From Stichopus chloronotus (Eukaryota > Echinodermata > Holothuroidea > Aspidochirotida > Stichopodidae), in assembly GCA_021234535.1 (NCBI GenBank), contig CM037839.1:28783475-28847474 (forward strand): a stretch of DNA of 64,000 nt, read 5' to 3'. Shown in pieces: positions 44,744-57,482 of this stretch. Made by a program: the position numbers and the translations under genes. How positions within the stretch are numbered: position 1 is the stretch's first letter; each line of letters begins with the position of its first letter. The notes under the pieces are model-generated. The model was not told the origin of the DNA, did not search any database, and saw only the letters and a program-made list of their open reading frames with translations.

Positions 44744-45047
44744 CAAGGTGGTTGTAGCTGGACAAATTTTAGAAAAGGGCTCCAATCAAGGGAATCCAAC
44801 ACTTCTGGTAGGGTCCAGAGACTCACACCAGGACCCTTGGTTGGGTCCAGATGCAACACTGGTAGGGGGGCCAGTTAACAGACTCAGCTCTATATGTATT
44901 GTGAAGTACATCTTTGAATGTTGACTCACATCTTCCTTCATGTTGATATTTTGTGTCAGGCATAAACTGATTGCAAATGCTGAGTGGGAATTTCAAGTCC
45001 TGGGTGGGACCGCCTGGTGTCCCCTCCCCGTCACAGCTACAACCCTG
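44744..45047. mobile_element. hAT-like non-autonomous element, 304 bp
   Basis: The left end CAAGGTGGTTGTAGCTG and the reverse complement of the right end, CAGGGTTGTAGCTG, form a short imperfect terminal inverted repeat starting CA. Flanks are CACAGGAT (44736-44743) and CATAGGAT (45048-45055), an 8 bp target-site duplication with one mismatch. There is no transposase frame. The 8 bp duplication and the CAGGG-type end point to hAT; the assignment is by structure only. Confidence 0.65.
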
Positions 45048-45938
45048 CATAGGATGAGTTTATGGAAAATGCTTCATTTGAATTTTTTGAAGTTTGGGTG
45101 AACGCAGTATTCTTGAACAACAGATAACAGTATTTCTGTCTGTAAGAAACTTATTTCTTGAAAACAAAGCTACCGTCCTGCCTATTTTCAATAGTCTATA
45201 ATTTGATGTCCATAAATATTGGTTTGAAAAATAACAAATTGCAATATTTCCCTTTAATTTTAACCTTGAGGAATTTTTAGACTATGCAATAGATTGACAT
45301 TAGTTAACACTGTATCATGATAAGTAACAAGAAAGGATGAACAAGGTGTGATTGTAATGAAATACATGTGAGTCCAGATCTGAGAAGTTTACTTTTTAAG
45401 GCAATTTGAGGAAAGTTGGTCTATGGTTTGGTTGCCATAGCATCAGGAGTGATTCTGTAGTGTTTGAAGTAGAAAATGTAGTTGTAGTTTGTGCCTCTGT
45501 TTTTGTCATTAGTTTTTGTTTTGGAAATAACCAATAACTGCTTCCTAAATAGAGTGGAATATCCCGCACAGCTAAAATTCTGAACAACAAATCCCTTAAT
45601 CATCAGGAAACATATCACACATTTGAATACATTTTCCTTAAAAAATGGCACAAACATGTTGAATTTAAACTTTTAAAAAATTTTGTATCATATGATCACC
45701 GCAACTTCTGCATTTTTCATGTAATCTTACACCTGTCAACTGCAAAGTGCCCCTTTATGTTGTAATGCTCTAGAGACATGGAGATGTCATTGACATTTAT
45801 AATGCGCTGTGTAAGAATCTCATCATTTTTACTATTATCATGCCCACATGTTTTAAAAGTTCGAAAAACTAATAGTTATCAGCTTTTCCTATTGGCCTTG
45901 AAGAAGGTTCATTGACTTGAAATGGAATATTTTGACAT

Positions 45939-45984
45939 AGTCCTGGGAGGCTTGGTTGTCCAGTCCTGGGAGGCTTGGTTGTCT
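45939..45984. repeat. 23 bp tandem duplication
   Basis: AGTCCTGGGAGGCTTGGTTG followed by TC occurs at 45939 and again at 45962 with no difference across 22 bases; period 23. Two copies only. Confidence 0.95.
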
Positions 45985-47641
45985 TATTGTTAAGGAAAAT
46001 AATTATCGGTACTTTATTCATTTTGTTTGATTGTGAAGAAGAGTACTGTCCTAGGATTTATTGTCAATCTTTCCCTGTATTTTTGAAGCAGATTTAAAGG
46101 TAATTTGTGGGCAATGAAGGTCATCAACTATAAAATCTGTAATAAGGACACTTCAACAGCTGAAGATGTCATTGTTCTTTATTGGGATTTACCACCTGGA
46201 AAACCATGCATTTATTATGCTTAAAGCATTGAAGGTGTTCAGTTGCCATTTGAAATCAACTGGCATTGTTACACCTGGAAGCCTCAAAAATTTGCTGCAT
46301 TAGGACTAAGTAGGGAAACTAACTAAGGATGCATTTCAGTCATTATGTAGGTCTGTAAAAATAAATACCAGTTGCCTTTTCTCTTTTGGTGGATCTGAAA
46401 GTAGTGGAAGGTTTGTCAGATATTTTTACCATTCTTCTGAGTTTTATTTTATCATTCTCTTGTGGTATTACTAACATAAATCACAGATCATAGTGAATTA
46501 TTGTTGATGTAGTACTATTGTTGATGAATGACATCAAAGCTGCTGTGCTTAAGCTCTCAGCTACATATCTCTGTCATCAGTATGATTCTTTAACAGTACA
46601 ATTGATATAATTCATTGTCAATAGTACCTTGGTAAGTTACTGCAGATAAGCAATGTTTAATGAGAGTTGCTTCACCATATTGTTAAAGCACACGGCAGAT
46701 AAAATATCAAATGTTTAAGGGCCTTTTGGAACCTTGCTGTGAGCTACATCGCTCTCAAGTATGAACAGAGCAATTACTAATGAGAATGTATATCAAATAT
46801 ACTTCTGCCATACCTGAGGATACAACAGTTAAATTCAACACACAGCATGTAAGATTACAACAGGTACTGTAGTGTTAACCCTTGTTTCACTGCATTGCAG
46901 TGTGATCCAGCAACTATTAAAGTATTTGCTGCTGTAATGCCATTTGCTTAATGATTAGAATGTAATGTTTAAAAAGTCACATCGATAACAGAAGTCAATG
47001 TTGATCTTGTATGCAAATCAGAGTCTCTGCATACTTTATGTTGTGTGTGTGTGGTGGATGGTTGCAAGTTTATCATTGGCTAATCCTTATTGTGGTATTG
47101 TAATTTTGGAGCAAACATATCACATAGACAGGTTAATAATAGAATAGGACCACCTGCAAAATTTGAAATACTTAAAAAGAAATTATTTTTTTTCTACTTC
47201 ACATAAGTATTCGACTCTTTAATGCTTTAATCAGAACTGTGGGAGGCAAGCTGTGGCTCTTGCGTGTCCTTGAAAGTATTAGCAGTGTGTACAAATATAG
47301 ATATACTGGAACTTATGTATTTTGTCAGTGCACTGTAACTAGGGTACATAGGTGAATTAAGGTAATCTACTGGTACAGCCGGAGTAAGAGACCTCTTGCT
47401 AAGGCCTTATGGGATTGTTTATCATCAGTGAGCTGGTGGAAGACACACTGAGAGACTCTACATGACTAATGTTGTAAAACTAATAAACTGCAAACAGTTC
47501 TTTTGGCATTTTGCCTTAAATTTGCAGGTTCCATGTCACCGTTCCATACCTTGTCACTTCATTGTTTTATGACAGGTAAAATGCTGGATGCATCCCGTAA
47601 ATGTTAAGAATGCCCAAAATATGTTTCGTTTTCTTTCTCAG

Positions 47642-47806
47642 GTACGGTTCCCATCCCACTTCAGCCAAGATTTGCGAGACATTTTACGGAATCTGCTGCA
47701 AGTGGATTTGACAAAGAGGTTTGGCAATTTGAAAAATGCGGTCAATGACATCAAGGCTCACAAATGGTTCAACACTACAGACTGGATTGCAATATATCAG
47801 AAGAAG
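47642..47806 (+). CDS. PRKACA/PRKACB-like: PKA-C exon 9 (C-lobe end)
   Basis: 165 nt, 55 codons, phase 0, acceptor TTTCTCAG, donor GTATGT. It reads [20 protein letters not shown] onward and ends DWIAIYQKK. Arg280 (kinase subdomain XI) is in LTKRFGNL. Boundaries equal the mammalian exon. The open frame continues into the intron for some codons, which is chance. Confidence 0.98.
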
Positions 47807-48494
47807 GTATGTGACCATATCTGTGTACAAAGAACTGCTAGACATGCAGTGCTCAGTGTACATCACTGCATCTCCCTATATTGCAGATGAGACAGAGGAA
47901 ATCTTAATGATATATGTGAAGGCATGATAACTGGACATATGTGCAGGGATGTAAACTGGATATGTGTGAATTTATGTGAACAGGACATGTGAGTCTATGA
48001 GAAGGTGTAATCATTTCAGTGTGCATACTGCATACTTGCCAACGGTTCCGTTTTCAAATGAAACTGTCCCCTTTTCCCAACATAATATCTCATAAAAAGT
48101 GGAACATTCCACTTTCCAAATTTGGAATCTTTAAAATGTGCTAATGCTAGAAGTGATCAGGCAAATGGCAAAATAACAGCTTTTGAAAAATGATGTCAGT
48201 CTTTGCATACACTAAATCAACAGGAAAACAGGACTCATATGATCATTGTATCTCTCTTCTCGCCCTTTTGAATGAACTAAGTATGAAAGTGTGGAAGCAG
48301 AAAATAACATGGTTATGTATTTGTCAGTTTCCATGCCCTAAAGAAAAAAACAATAATAACATTTACCACATCCCAGGATGTAAAATATTAAAGTGATAAC
48401 TACTGATGATTCTCTTCCACATTGAGTATGAGATCCAGTCCTTTTGGTATAAATAACAATACCCTGTCATATTACTACTTGAAAGCACAAGTGT

Positions 48495-49085
48495 ACTTTT
48501 GATCCTTTGCCGAAGGCAGACAAGGAATCTATGCGATGGTGATGTATGTGTGCAGTTGTGACCCCTTGGCATGTAAACACAGTATCTCAAGAATTGAATG
48601 CTGTCTGAATGTCATTGTTGATGTGTTGGTAGTCCATCATGAGTAGATGATCCCTGTTGTTTTTCATGGAGATCAAAGGTCATTTGAGCAAAAGAACCTA
48701 GTAAGAGAGATATCTCAGCAACCAACTGTTGCTGGAACTTCAAACTCTTATGAATGGTAGCCCCTAATGAGTAGATGATGTCTCATTTTTTATGGAGGTC
48801 AAAGGTCATGTGAGGTCAATAGAGGACAGTGTGAAAACCTTGTAAACTCAGTATTTCAAGAAGGGAAAGTTGCTTGACTTCAAAGTTGGTGTGTTGGTAT
48901 TCCACTGTGAGTACATGATCCCTATTGTTTTCATGGAGGTCAAAGTTCATTTGAGGTCTCTAGAGCTTAAAGTAAGAAAACCTATTACGGAAGATATCAC
49001 AGCAACGGAATTCAGCTAGAAATTTTAAGTGTCAACATTAGTAGTTCTTGATGAGCAGATCATGTCTGTCATTTAAATTGCCCCA
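48495..49085 (+). repeat. Half-site repeat family, copy F
   Basis: Starts GATCCTTTGCCGAAGGCAGA then CAAGGAATC (48501-48529), the same hairpin as copy E, then ATGGTGATGTATGTGTG. About four units; intact DR1 at 48796; variants near 48670 and 48935. Wording matches copy B. Confidence 0.82.
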
Positions 49086-50698
49086 TGGGAGACTTTTCAT
49101 CACTGTAATGTGATATGAAATGAATATAATGTTCTATCATTCCAGAGATCCATCCTGGGTTCAAAAGCCCAGCATGTGATACTTACAGTAGAGAGTTTTA
49201 CATGTCCTGAATGTGGACATATGAAGGGGTACATGTCACTCATATTAAGAAAATAATGAATATTTCTTTCCTATTGAAAACTTGCCAAAATGTAGATCTA
49301 TGTTTCATAGCAGAGATCACTACTAGACCTTGATCTCATTTTCTTTCAATTTGTGGAACATTTAAAGTTCATTTTCTATGCCCTCTCCAAACAACCACTT
49401 AACATAACTCATATCACCTTTTCTAAGCCTTCAGAGAATATCCCAGTTACCAGCAACTCCTTGTCAAGATTTAGAAAGTATTTTGTTGTTTAAGTCACAG
49501 TAAACACTCCCTTGGGAGGCAAGATGTATTCCAGGTTGCCTTTGTTGACTTGCACAAATTCAGATCTTTAACCACAATTTGGTGTCATGAACTTTCTACC
49601 AACTTGTGGTTAAGAGACCTAGGTTAAGAGATATATATCATCCTTTGTGACCACAATCATCATCAATGCTGAGTGAATGACATTACTCATTCATATCAGC
49701 ACTTGATAACTTCAAACCCATAGGTGATACAGAATGTGGTTGTCATTCTTGCATTTTGTTTTCCATTTTGGTATGGTCCCTTCCCTTCTCCAGTGTTTGC
49801 TTTTGTTGTTAAGTGATTGTGTGTGTGTGAAAAAAATGAGATATTTGTTAGGGAAGCACAAACTTATTTGACTTTCTGGTTAAAAGTATGTTGTCCTTTT
49901 CACCTAAAGAGTTGAATCTTTCAATATGAATGTTAAATTTTTCAATTGAAATTTCCCTTCGCTCGCAAGCTTTTGTCATTAGATGTATGTTAGACACTCG
50001 AATCTACAGTTACGCACATGGAGTGTGTTCACCAAGTTGGTGTTGGTAAGGGTGGTTGCTACGCTGTACTGAATTGAAAAAGTTGCATTAAAATAGTAGT
50101 AACTTGATGATAGTGTTTCTAAATATGTGTTTTAGTGAAGTTTATACCTGTATGTAGTGTAGGAGGTGACTTGTAAACTCACTCAAGTACTGGGATACTG
50201 GTCAAATCATACCTGTGTCTTTCTTAAGGTTGCTTGATAAAGTATCTAATACACTTTTGCTTATTGCCATCCACTTGCTTGCTTTCCAATGCTTCAATTC
50301 TTTCAAGTCTTTTCTTTGTGATAGTTCTTTTACATCCCCAAAACCAAAAAGCAACAAAATCAAAAGTTCAGAGAAAATAATAACATTGGTCAAAAATATT
50401 TGTAAGTGTGAGGATAACCAGTCCATGTTTATCTATGTTGGCATCGATATACTTTTGCCATTGTACAAAGGTAGCCATGTTTTTAGAGTTGTGACATTGT
50501 TATTCTGCATTTTGACCATTTTACCCAAGTAGCATACTATTGTGCATAAAAATGCATAATAGGCTACACTGATTTGATTAGTCAGTAGGACTGTTATCTC
50601 CTAAGTGATGTCTGGTCAAATCACCAACTGAAATAACTGAGAGCAACTTAACACATCCTTACGGTACTTTTTCCTTTTCCTTTTTTGGAAGGGTTTAC

Positions 50699-51082
50699 TT
50701 AAGCTCACAGAGGCTCTTTGAGTTGTTTCGTGAAATTCACTAAATTTTCCTAAACCCGTCGAGTTTCCTGTACATACTAACAGCAAATGGTCACATAAAG
50801 AGGATCCCAGTGTTTCACATACAGTGGAACATTAATGAATGACTAATTAATGATTTAATTTGGTTTTTGAAAATTCATGACCAGACACTTTTCATATTAG
50901 TTCTTATTCACATGTGCACACAACCAATACAAGTAGGAGTTAAAAATTCAAAACTTTGGCCAGTTCTCATAACTATTGGATTTGAAACTTGACTAATTAT
51001 GCTAATTGTAAGTATTGCCATGTGTAAATACCCTCCAAAATCACTGCAAAGTTATTGATTCCAACTCAATAGGCCCCTTTAA
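50699..51082 (-). mobile_element. T2/Kolobok-like MITE, copy 2, 384 bp
   Basis: Reverse orientation of copy 1. TTAA at 50699-50702 and 51079-51082; the reverse complement of the right end reads TTAAAGGGGCC and then TATTGAGTT. The internal block GACCAGACACTTTTCATATT matches the reverse of copy 1's AATGTGAAAATGTCTGGTC. The left end has a short interruption (GCTCAC) after TTAA. Confidence 0.8.
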
Positions 51083-51894
51083 GTAAATGTCATGAAAACC
51101 ATTTTGGAGGTTGAACTTATTTCTCTCCTAAGGATTTGGTATTTGATAGTAAATGCTCTTTTTAAGAGCAAGTCTAGCTAATTTAAAGGACAAAGATCAA
51201 GAATATTTAGAAAAGAATATGATGAGAGAAAATCTGGCTCATTCCTTAAAGTTTGTCCTGCCCAACAAGTTTTGCCTCTTGCTTTCCTCCCCCTGATTAG
51301 ATCTGATATTTGCCCTAAACATTAGGCTAATGATCAACTGTGGTAGTTGTATTAGAAAATGCTGTCATTGTGCTTATCTCTCCTCCCCCCCTGCCCCCAC
51401 CTGAAACTTACACATTTGTCCCCTTAAAATGATTTAAATAAGATGGAAAGAAACATCTTATACAGGGCAATTGAATTTCAGGTACTTAAAATGAAATGTG
51501 CGAAGGTCCAAAGAGGACCTGTTGTTGCTCAGAACACACATGCAGTTTATAGCTATAACACCACTGCTGTGTGTTGAGAATGTAAGGGAAGTATATGCAC
51601 ACTGTGTAGGTCTTGCCTGTGGTCAATATTTTACATCTCTCAGACAACGAAGGGAGCAGCGATGGACTTAATTGATAGCATTATTGTATTGGGACTCATT
51701 GTTAAGGGATCTGGCTGTCCTTTGTTTCTGCCACCCACATTCACAGAATTTTATATAAACAGGTATCGATAGTAAGAGGTGTTCAATATATATGAAAGCT
51801 TAGTGTACTATTGTACATACTTCAAACTATTATCAACTCATGTGGGAGGAATATCATTGCAGCCTTTTTTATCCCCTGTTTTCTTACTTTGAAG

Positions 51895-52020
51895 GTGGAA
51901 GCACCATTTACACCAAAAATCAAGGGACCCGGAGACCCAAGTCACTTCGATGACTACGAGGAGGAACCCATCCGCATATCCAGTACAGAAAAATGTGCAC
52001 GAGAATTTGCCGATTTTTAA
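51895..52020 (+). CDS. PRKACA/PRKACB-like: PKA-C exon 10 (C-tail and stop)
   Basis: 126 nt: 41 codons and TAA. Acceptor TTTGAAG. It encodes the AGC-kinase C-tail: [20 protein letters not shown], then [12 protein letters not shown] (Ser338 turn motif) and the terminal EFADF whose two Phe (347, 350) dock in the N-lobe hydrophobic pocket. The protein ends at the same residue as in mammals. Confidence 0.98.
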   Translation: MEAPFTPKIKGPGDPSHFDDYEEEPIRISSTEKCAREFADF

Positions 52021-55000
52021 GATGTTTCATTCAAGCACCTTGGATGAGGAGCACACTGAAGAACTAGAGTCTGATGAAGCCTACGTAGTCGTTACAGTCA
52101 TTCAGTCTTGTTATCATAGCTTCTTTTTTCTTCATACATATTTTTTCAGTTCCTTTTTTTTTCCTGTTTTCATTTTGTTTTTCTACCAAATTTTTCTTCT
52201 TCCATGATCTGAGTACATGAATAGTGTAGCCCTTGATGTTAAATTATAGTCTGGAAGATGCACAACCTCTCAGCTCACTGTGTCACTCATCACTCAAAAG
52301 TAAAAAATAAGGGATGACGATGCTGCATTCCTATTGGATCTAAATGAAAGGTCAAGAGTTTGTACATCACATTGAGTCATGTTGTTGATGGTGTCATTTG
52401 ATTCAAAACAAAACTGCCCAAATTTATATAGAACTGTACGCTAGACAGTACTCAGAAATAACCATAGCAACACTCCCTGGTTCTTCTTAACTAACCAGCA
52501 TGATTTGCCAAAGAGACATAGGCAAGGAGGAAGAATTGAGCATGAGGGAGGGGGGTGGGAGGAATGGTGTAGCTGTAATGGGATCCCTTTGTTTATTCAG
52601 AGAAGTTTTTCTGGTGTATGGAGTGCATTTTTTTGTATACCATTTGGTCTACAGATGTTTAAAGTGAGCAACCCTCCCAGTTCTTGGTAACAACATTTCT
52701 GTGATTCTGTTGTATTGTCATCTTGTAGGGTATATTTAAATGTTATTGTGCATACATGGGGACCAACAGGCTGGTAGATACCTGTCTCAAAAATCATGTA
52801 GTGCTTTTGTAGAGTCTTTCCTTTTTATGCTGAAGGTACTTACAGCCAATATTATTCACAAGTCAGTTGTTGACCAGCTGAATCCCTCCTCAAAGATACT
52901 ATCTGTGAAATTAAAGGAAAGAAACATCCACATGCCTCCTTGTTAGGATAGTCCAATATTGAGAGATGTGTAAACTTTATCAAGCTCCTCATATGAAGGT
53001 AAGTATTGCTCACCTTGGGTTAAAAAGGGGTCAGGACAGTGACCATTCATGTATCTATATGGAATGTCTTAAGATGAAAATAGTAACCACTCAGTTACTG
53101 CCTTTTATTTATAGAGGTCGAACCTTATCCTCTTTCCATGTGTATTTCACTTCCTGTTTCAATTTTTTAAATGTGATCATTTTTACATCCATGTGTTTGT
53201 GCCATCTCAGTTTGAGAGAGTGGGGGGCTAGTACTTTTCAGATGTGTATATCGGTCATCTCATTTTGAGAGAGATGAATTGGATCATCCATAATGTTGAT
53301 GTTTGGTCGTTCCATTTTGATAGAAGTGATATACGACTTAGCTGGTAAGCCGTCAGTGGCTGGGTACAAGCTCTTTTTGTTGGTTCAAGCACCCAGGTCC
53401 TTTTTCTGTTTTTTATTTTATCTTAAAAGATGATTTCATCTGGTATGTGGGTGTCATCTGCAGTCACATCAGCTGAGAAGTGCTGACAATAGTTAGTTGG
53501 AATAATCCCACACTTGGCCAAAACTTTTGACAATGCTGTATCATGATTTAGGTTCCAGAAGAAGTGATCTGTGTGCTTCAGTTTAATTTTTTGTACGGTG
53601 CAATATACATGATTTTGAACTTTCAAGGGTGTCCATGGACTCTCCACTAGTGGTTGCATAATTTTTTTTATTTATCTTTTGATTAACAATTTCATTTTAA
53701 TCCCTTTGGAAATGTATTTTTCTGTTTTCATTTAATTGTGTGCTGTGGTTAGAACTATTTGTCAGTGGCTTGCCACTGTACTTGGTTTCTTACATAATAA
53801 GTCTTTTTCTCATTTTCATTTGATAACTTTCGAAGTGGAATACATGACCCAATTGCTGGCCTCAACAATGGACTCTAAATCAGTCAGCAAAATGTACTCC
53901 TTTTTATCCTTGTATAGATCAGTGGATGTACATCTTCTGTAGTCTGGGAAAGTATCAATCCAGAATATTCCCAGATCGTTCAAAGGTTTCTTATAGCATC
54001 ATTTTGCTTCCAGTTACATATTTCTAAGGTTGCAAGGGGGAAGGCATGGTAGACATTCATTGTTGTTGCTTTTCGGGATGTGATGCTAAGAAGTCTGTTC
54101 CCTCAGGTAATCTATCAGTAAAAAGATTAGCTCTATGAAGCTATACCGGTGAAAATGTCACCCTAATTCATCCTACCATATCCCATTTGCTCAATGGTAT
54201 TAGAATCTCATTGCACTGAATGTATGCAATGTTTCACTGGGCTGATACAGTGGGACGCTTTGGACACCATTTGTCTCAGGAACATTGCCAAACGAGACCT
54301 GTGAAATTTGAAAAGTCGAGTCATATCGACAAATCTGCTCATAGTAGCAAAGATGCACAAACTCTCAAGTATGATCTTATATCACTCTAACTTTCATAAG
54401 CGGTTGTTTTTGAGTTTCTGAGTTTGTTTCTTTTACTATTCTTCAGCATAAGTAACATTACCAATGGAACATATCATACAATTACTTGATTCTAGTTCAA
54501 TTCAAGTAACCTTCAAACTGTTAACTGTTCCTGTCACCTGTTTGTCTGTCTTTCTCATGTTTATAATACAGAAACAGATTATCATTTCAGTTTTTTTATT
54601 GTTTTAAAAATATTGTGCAGAATATTATGGATGGATGCAAGAGAAGTTCTTTTGTATGACCTAGTCAGTTTTTTCGTGAGAACATATGTACTTTACTCAA
54701 GTCATCGTTTGCTGAAATAACTATTGTGGCGCAGGTTTAAACTAGAAACATCTGTGGCCCCAATATTATGCATGTTTAGTCCAAAACAAAATACAGGGAG
54801 GGGTTGGGGTGGTTATTTTACATTACGTGGCAATAGCTTAGAAGGAAACCCTTGTTACTTTTCTTCTTTCCCTCATAACTTGCACATTATTTGTCATTAA
54901 ACATACCCGTATGGGATGCAGGGCAGTCTGGGCCAGGGAGCTGGTGAACAGATGCACATATATCATGTTCTTTTTATGTATTGTGGAGACTCACTGTATT

Positions 55001-55845
55001 GTTACATTGTACACTACCAGATGGCTGCTGCTGGCATTAATGAGATCAATAGTCTTGCTGTTAATATGTTGTTCTTTTAAAGTTGGAAATTTTTTGGGAG
55101 GTTACCCCTCAGGTTTGCATGCTTTTGGATTTCACAAGTCAAATGATCTTGGTCACATGACATTTTATTTAGACACAAACAAAAATAACCACTGAAATTT
55201 TGTTGCACTCAAGATATACATTCTTATGTAAGACTGTAGATAAAAAGTTGTCAACAATACATATCAACTCTTGTCAAATTGACATGTTTGACTAATTAAT
55301 ATTCATAGCATTAGAAATATTTGTAACTCTGCATAAATTTAAGAGAAAGAGCTTGGTGAGACCATTGTACACAATGTCTTTATATTCCTTGATGTCTGGC
55401 TCCAGCTTCTTCGATCCACATAATTTGATAATTGTAGCTTATAACGTAATTGTAACATTATCCTGGTTATAAGTGAAGGTTACTTTGCACAAAGATAAAA
55501 ACTCTATTCATTTTCAAGGTTAAAGTTTAATTTTTATCACATCCATGAAAAATGTGCCATATGAGACTTGACTTCTGTCTCTTATTTACAGAGGGATCAA
55601 ATAGTGTTGGTACAAACAGAGAGAGGTCAGGTGAAAGAGAGTTTGCTGCCCATAACTTTCCTAATCAGTGAGAGAATGGGCATAAAGCAGAAACAAAAAA
55701 ACTCTGCTCCTCTCAAAGTTAGAGTTTTTATGCAAAATTGTATGTTTCTGCTGACATTATTGTACTCCTCTTGAGCACGCAGTGTAAATAAGAGGGAGAG
55801 CAGTCGATGTTTGTATATAATGTAAGTTACATTTGGTTAACAAAA

Positions 55846-55851
55846 AATAAA
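55846..55851 (+). terminator. Candidate proximal polyA signal
   Basis: AATAAA followed by genomic A-rich sequence (AAACAAAGAAAAAAAAACAAAAAA), 3.8 kb after the PKA stop. The A-rich tract could cause internal priming in cDNA data, so mapped ends here should be treated with care. Confidence 0.3.
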
Positions 55852-56559
55852 AACAAAGAAAAAAAAACAAAAAATTCAAAAGTTACTATTTAATGAAAGT
55901 TGTATTTTCTTCTTTCAAGAGTTGTTTGATTGCACACATTGTATGTGTAGGAGACTGAGATGATTAGATAGTTGAGACTGTTCATAACGTTTGATGTTGA
56001 GTCACTTTTTTGCTCCAATTTTGCTAGGCAGAATGATTCCTGCTAATTATTCCAATTTGTTGGGTCATTTTTGCCAGTATATACAGGGGAATCCCATACT
56101 TTTTGTGTCGTTATCGTTTGCCATACTTAATGATTATACAGTGGCCTATCTGGTGTGAAACATGGGTCTGTACCCGTCTGTAGTCCTTGCTTAACATGCA
56201 AATTTTGTCAAGAAGATGATTGGGTGACAGGGAAGTGTGTTGTAGCTGGAGGGAATCGCTGGATTTTAATTTTACTGTACAAAGAGGTAGCTTTCAAGAT
56301 CATTCATAATCAACCAATTTAAATGTTATAATTACCTCATGCTTCTAAACACTATGGTGGTGACCCATTTCTCTCCCCCTTTTTATTAGAATAATAAATT
56401 CTAAAGAAGGGTGAACCTTCTTTTCTTGTCTTAGTATTCATTGACTGGTAGATTTTGACACAATGTGTGATTTTCTGTTGTATGTGTTGTTACAGTTCGG
56501 TATGTGACTGATGAAAGTTTTTATTGCATATAATTCTGAAGAGTCCCATTTTGAGGACA

Positions 56560-56565
56560 AATAAA
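56560..56565 (+). terminator. Candidate distal polyA signal, PKA-C
   Basis: AATAAA followed within 20-60 bases by T- and GT-rich sequence (GTTGTTTTTGATTC, TTTTTCTTTGTGTTGG), the usual arrangement of a vertebrate-type polyA site. It lies immediately before the minus-strand signal of the facing gene. Confidence 0.55.
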
Positions 56566-56600
56566 AGAAACTAAAAAACAGAAAAGTTGTTTTTGATTCT

Positions 56601-56606
56601 TTTATT
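56601..56606 (-). terminator. Candidate polyA signal, DNAI3-like gene
   Basis: TTTATT on the plus strand is AATAAA on the minus strand, 733 bp beyond the stop of the dynein gene. On the minus strand it is followed by CTGTTTTTTAGTTTC, a T-rich downstream element. Confidence 0.5.
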
Positions 56607-57338
56607 CATTTTTCTTTGTGTTGGGAAAGACAGGGTGGAACTTAAATATCTTCGTCGTAAATGAGTTCCAGCCACATCAATTTCATTTCTTTGCATATGT
56701 ACAGTGTCAGAAGACAGGATTTTGAAGTGTGAACTTTCCGCTATGAAACTAGCAAAGTTAAAACAGCATTAAAAAAAGTGATATAACAAAACACTGTACG
56801 TTAATGACCTACAATTTTTTTGTCAAGGTGATGAAAGAATATTTCATATGAACTTACTGGCTAGCGTGTCCATCGAAAGACCTAAACTCGCTAAGAATCG
56901 CTATGATGCTTCTGTTTTACATGAGATCACTGGCTAGCTTTCCAGGTCCAGGCATTGAACAATATACCTGGAGTTCTTTTGTTGTAAGTGGAATGAGGAA
57001 GGCATTGTGCATACAATCCTCCAACAACTAATCATTCAGCCTAAATAGCCTACCCTATGAATCTCTGGGCTAGTTTTCATTATTTTTTTCTCAACAATGC
57101 TGTATTTACCAGTAGTTACTCAGCAGTAGCACTAACTTTCAAGCAATCCATCCTCTCCCCCCCCCCCCTCTCTACATATACTTCACTCATGTTTACTAAC
57201 CATTAGCCTGCTGTCATTTTCAAGGTGATAGTAAAAGATATATACATTTATTGAATTTACTAACCAAACCAAATACTATCCAAGAGATAAACCTCTCTAT
57301 TCACTATGTCTTCTCTTCTGATTCAGACATCTTCTGAG
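56607..57338 (-). other. Probable 3'UTR of DNAI3-like gene
   Basis: About 730 bp between the stop codon and the minus-strand polyA signal. It includes a run of 12 C at 57157-57168 (plus-strand sense). No coding potential seen. Confidence 0.5.
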
Positions 57339-57482
57339 TCAAACATCTGGTAGTGGTTCCTCCTTTTCTTCTAGCAGTCCCAGATCTTGAAGAAATTTCT
57401 TCTCATCTTCCACATATTCCAGCCAAAGGGTTCTCAGTTTGTTATCCACTTCATCACTGCTAGGGTCTGGAGGTTGAGCAAT
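57339..57482 (-). CDS. DNAI3: DNAI3-like dynein intermediate chain, last exon
   Basis: 144 nt on the minus strand, 47 codons and TGA. Acceptor GTTCTTCAAAG. It reads IAQPPDPSSDEVDNKLRTLW onward, through EDEKKFLQDLG, to the end EEPLPDV. It is a charged, helix-prone C-terminal tail. It joins in phase 0 to the exon at 58545. Identity rests on the upstream WD-repeat exons; this tail is poorly conserved. Confidence 0.85.
   Translation of the reverse strand: MAQPPDPSSDEVDNKLRTLWLEYVEDEKKFLQDLGLLEEKEEPLPDV

Larger units (their letters stand above)
44576..47641 (+). other. PKA-C intron 8
   Basis: 3.1 kb intron. It contains an hAT-like element (44744-45047) and a 23 bp perfect tandem duplication (45939-45983). 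The remainder is AT-rich without recognised features. Confidence 0.88.
47807..51894 (+). other. PKA-C intron 9
   Basis: 4.1 kb intron. It holds a half-site repeat copy (about 48495-49085) and a reverse-oriented Kolobok-like MITE (50699-51082). Nothing recognised between them. Confidence 0.88.
52021..56580 (+). other. Probable 3'UTR of PKA-C
   Basis: 4.5 kb between the PKA stop codon and the distal polyA signal, with no exon of another gene recognised. It is T-rich after the stop (poly-T tracts at 52124-52200). A weak repetition of CATCTCA plus TTTGAGAGAG occurs near 53205 and 53258. A proximal AATAAA at 55846-55851 could give a shorter transcript. That this whole stretch is transcribed as UTR is inference. 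Confidence 0.5.

Noticed and set aside
47588..47890. 100-codon plus-strand frame as a separate gene
   Set aside because: It is PKA exon 9 with read-through into both introns; the splice sites at 47642 and 47806 define the coding part.
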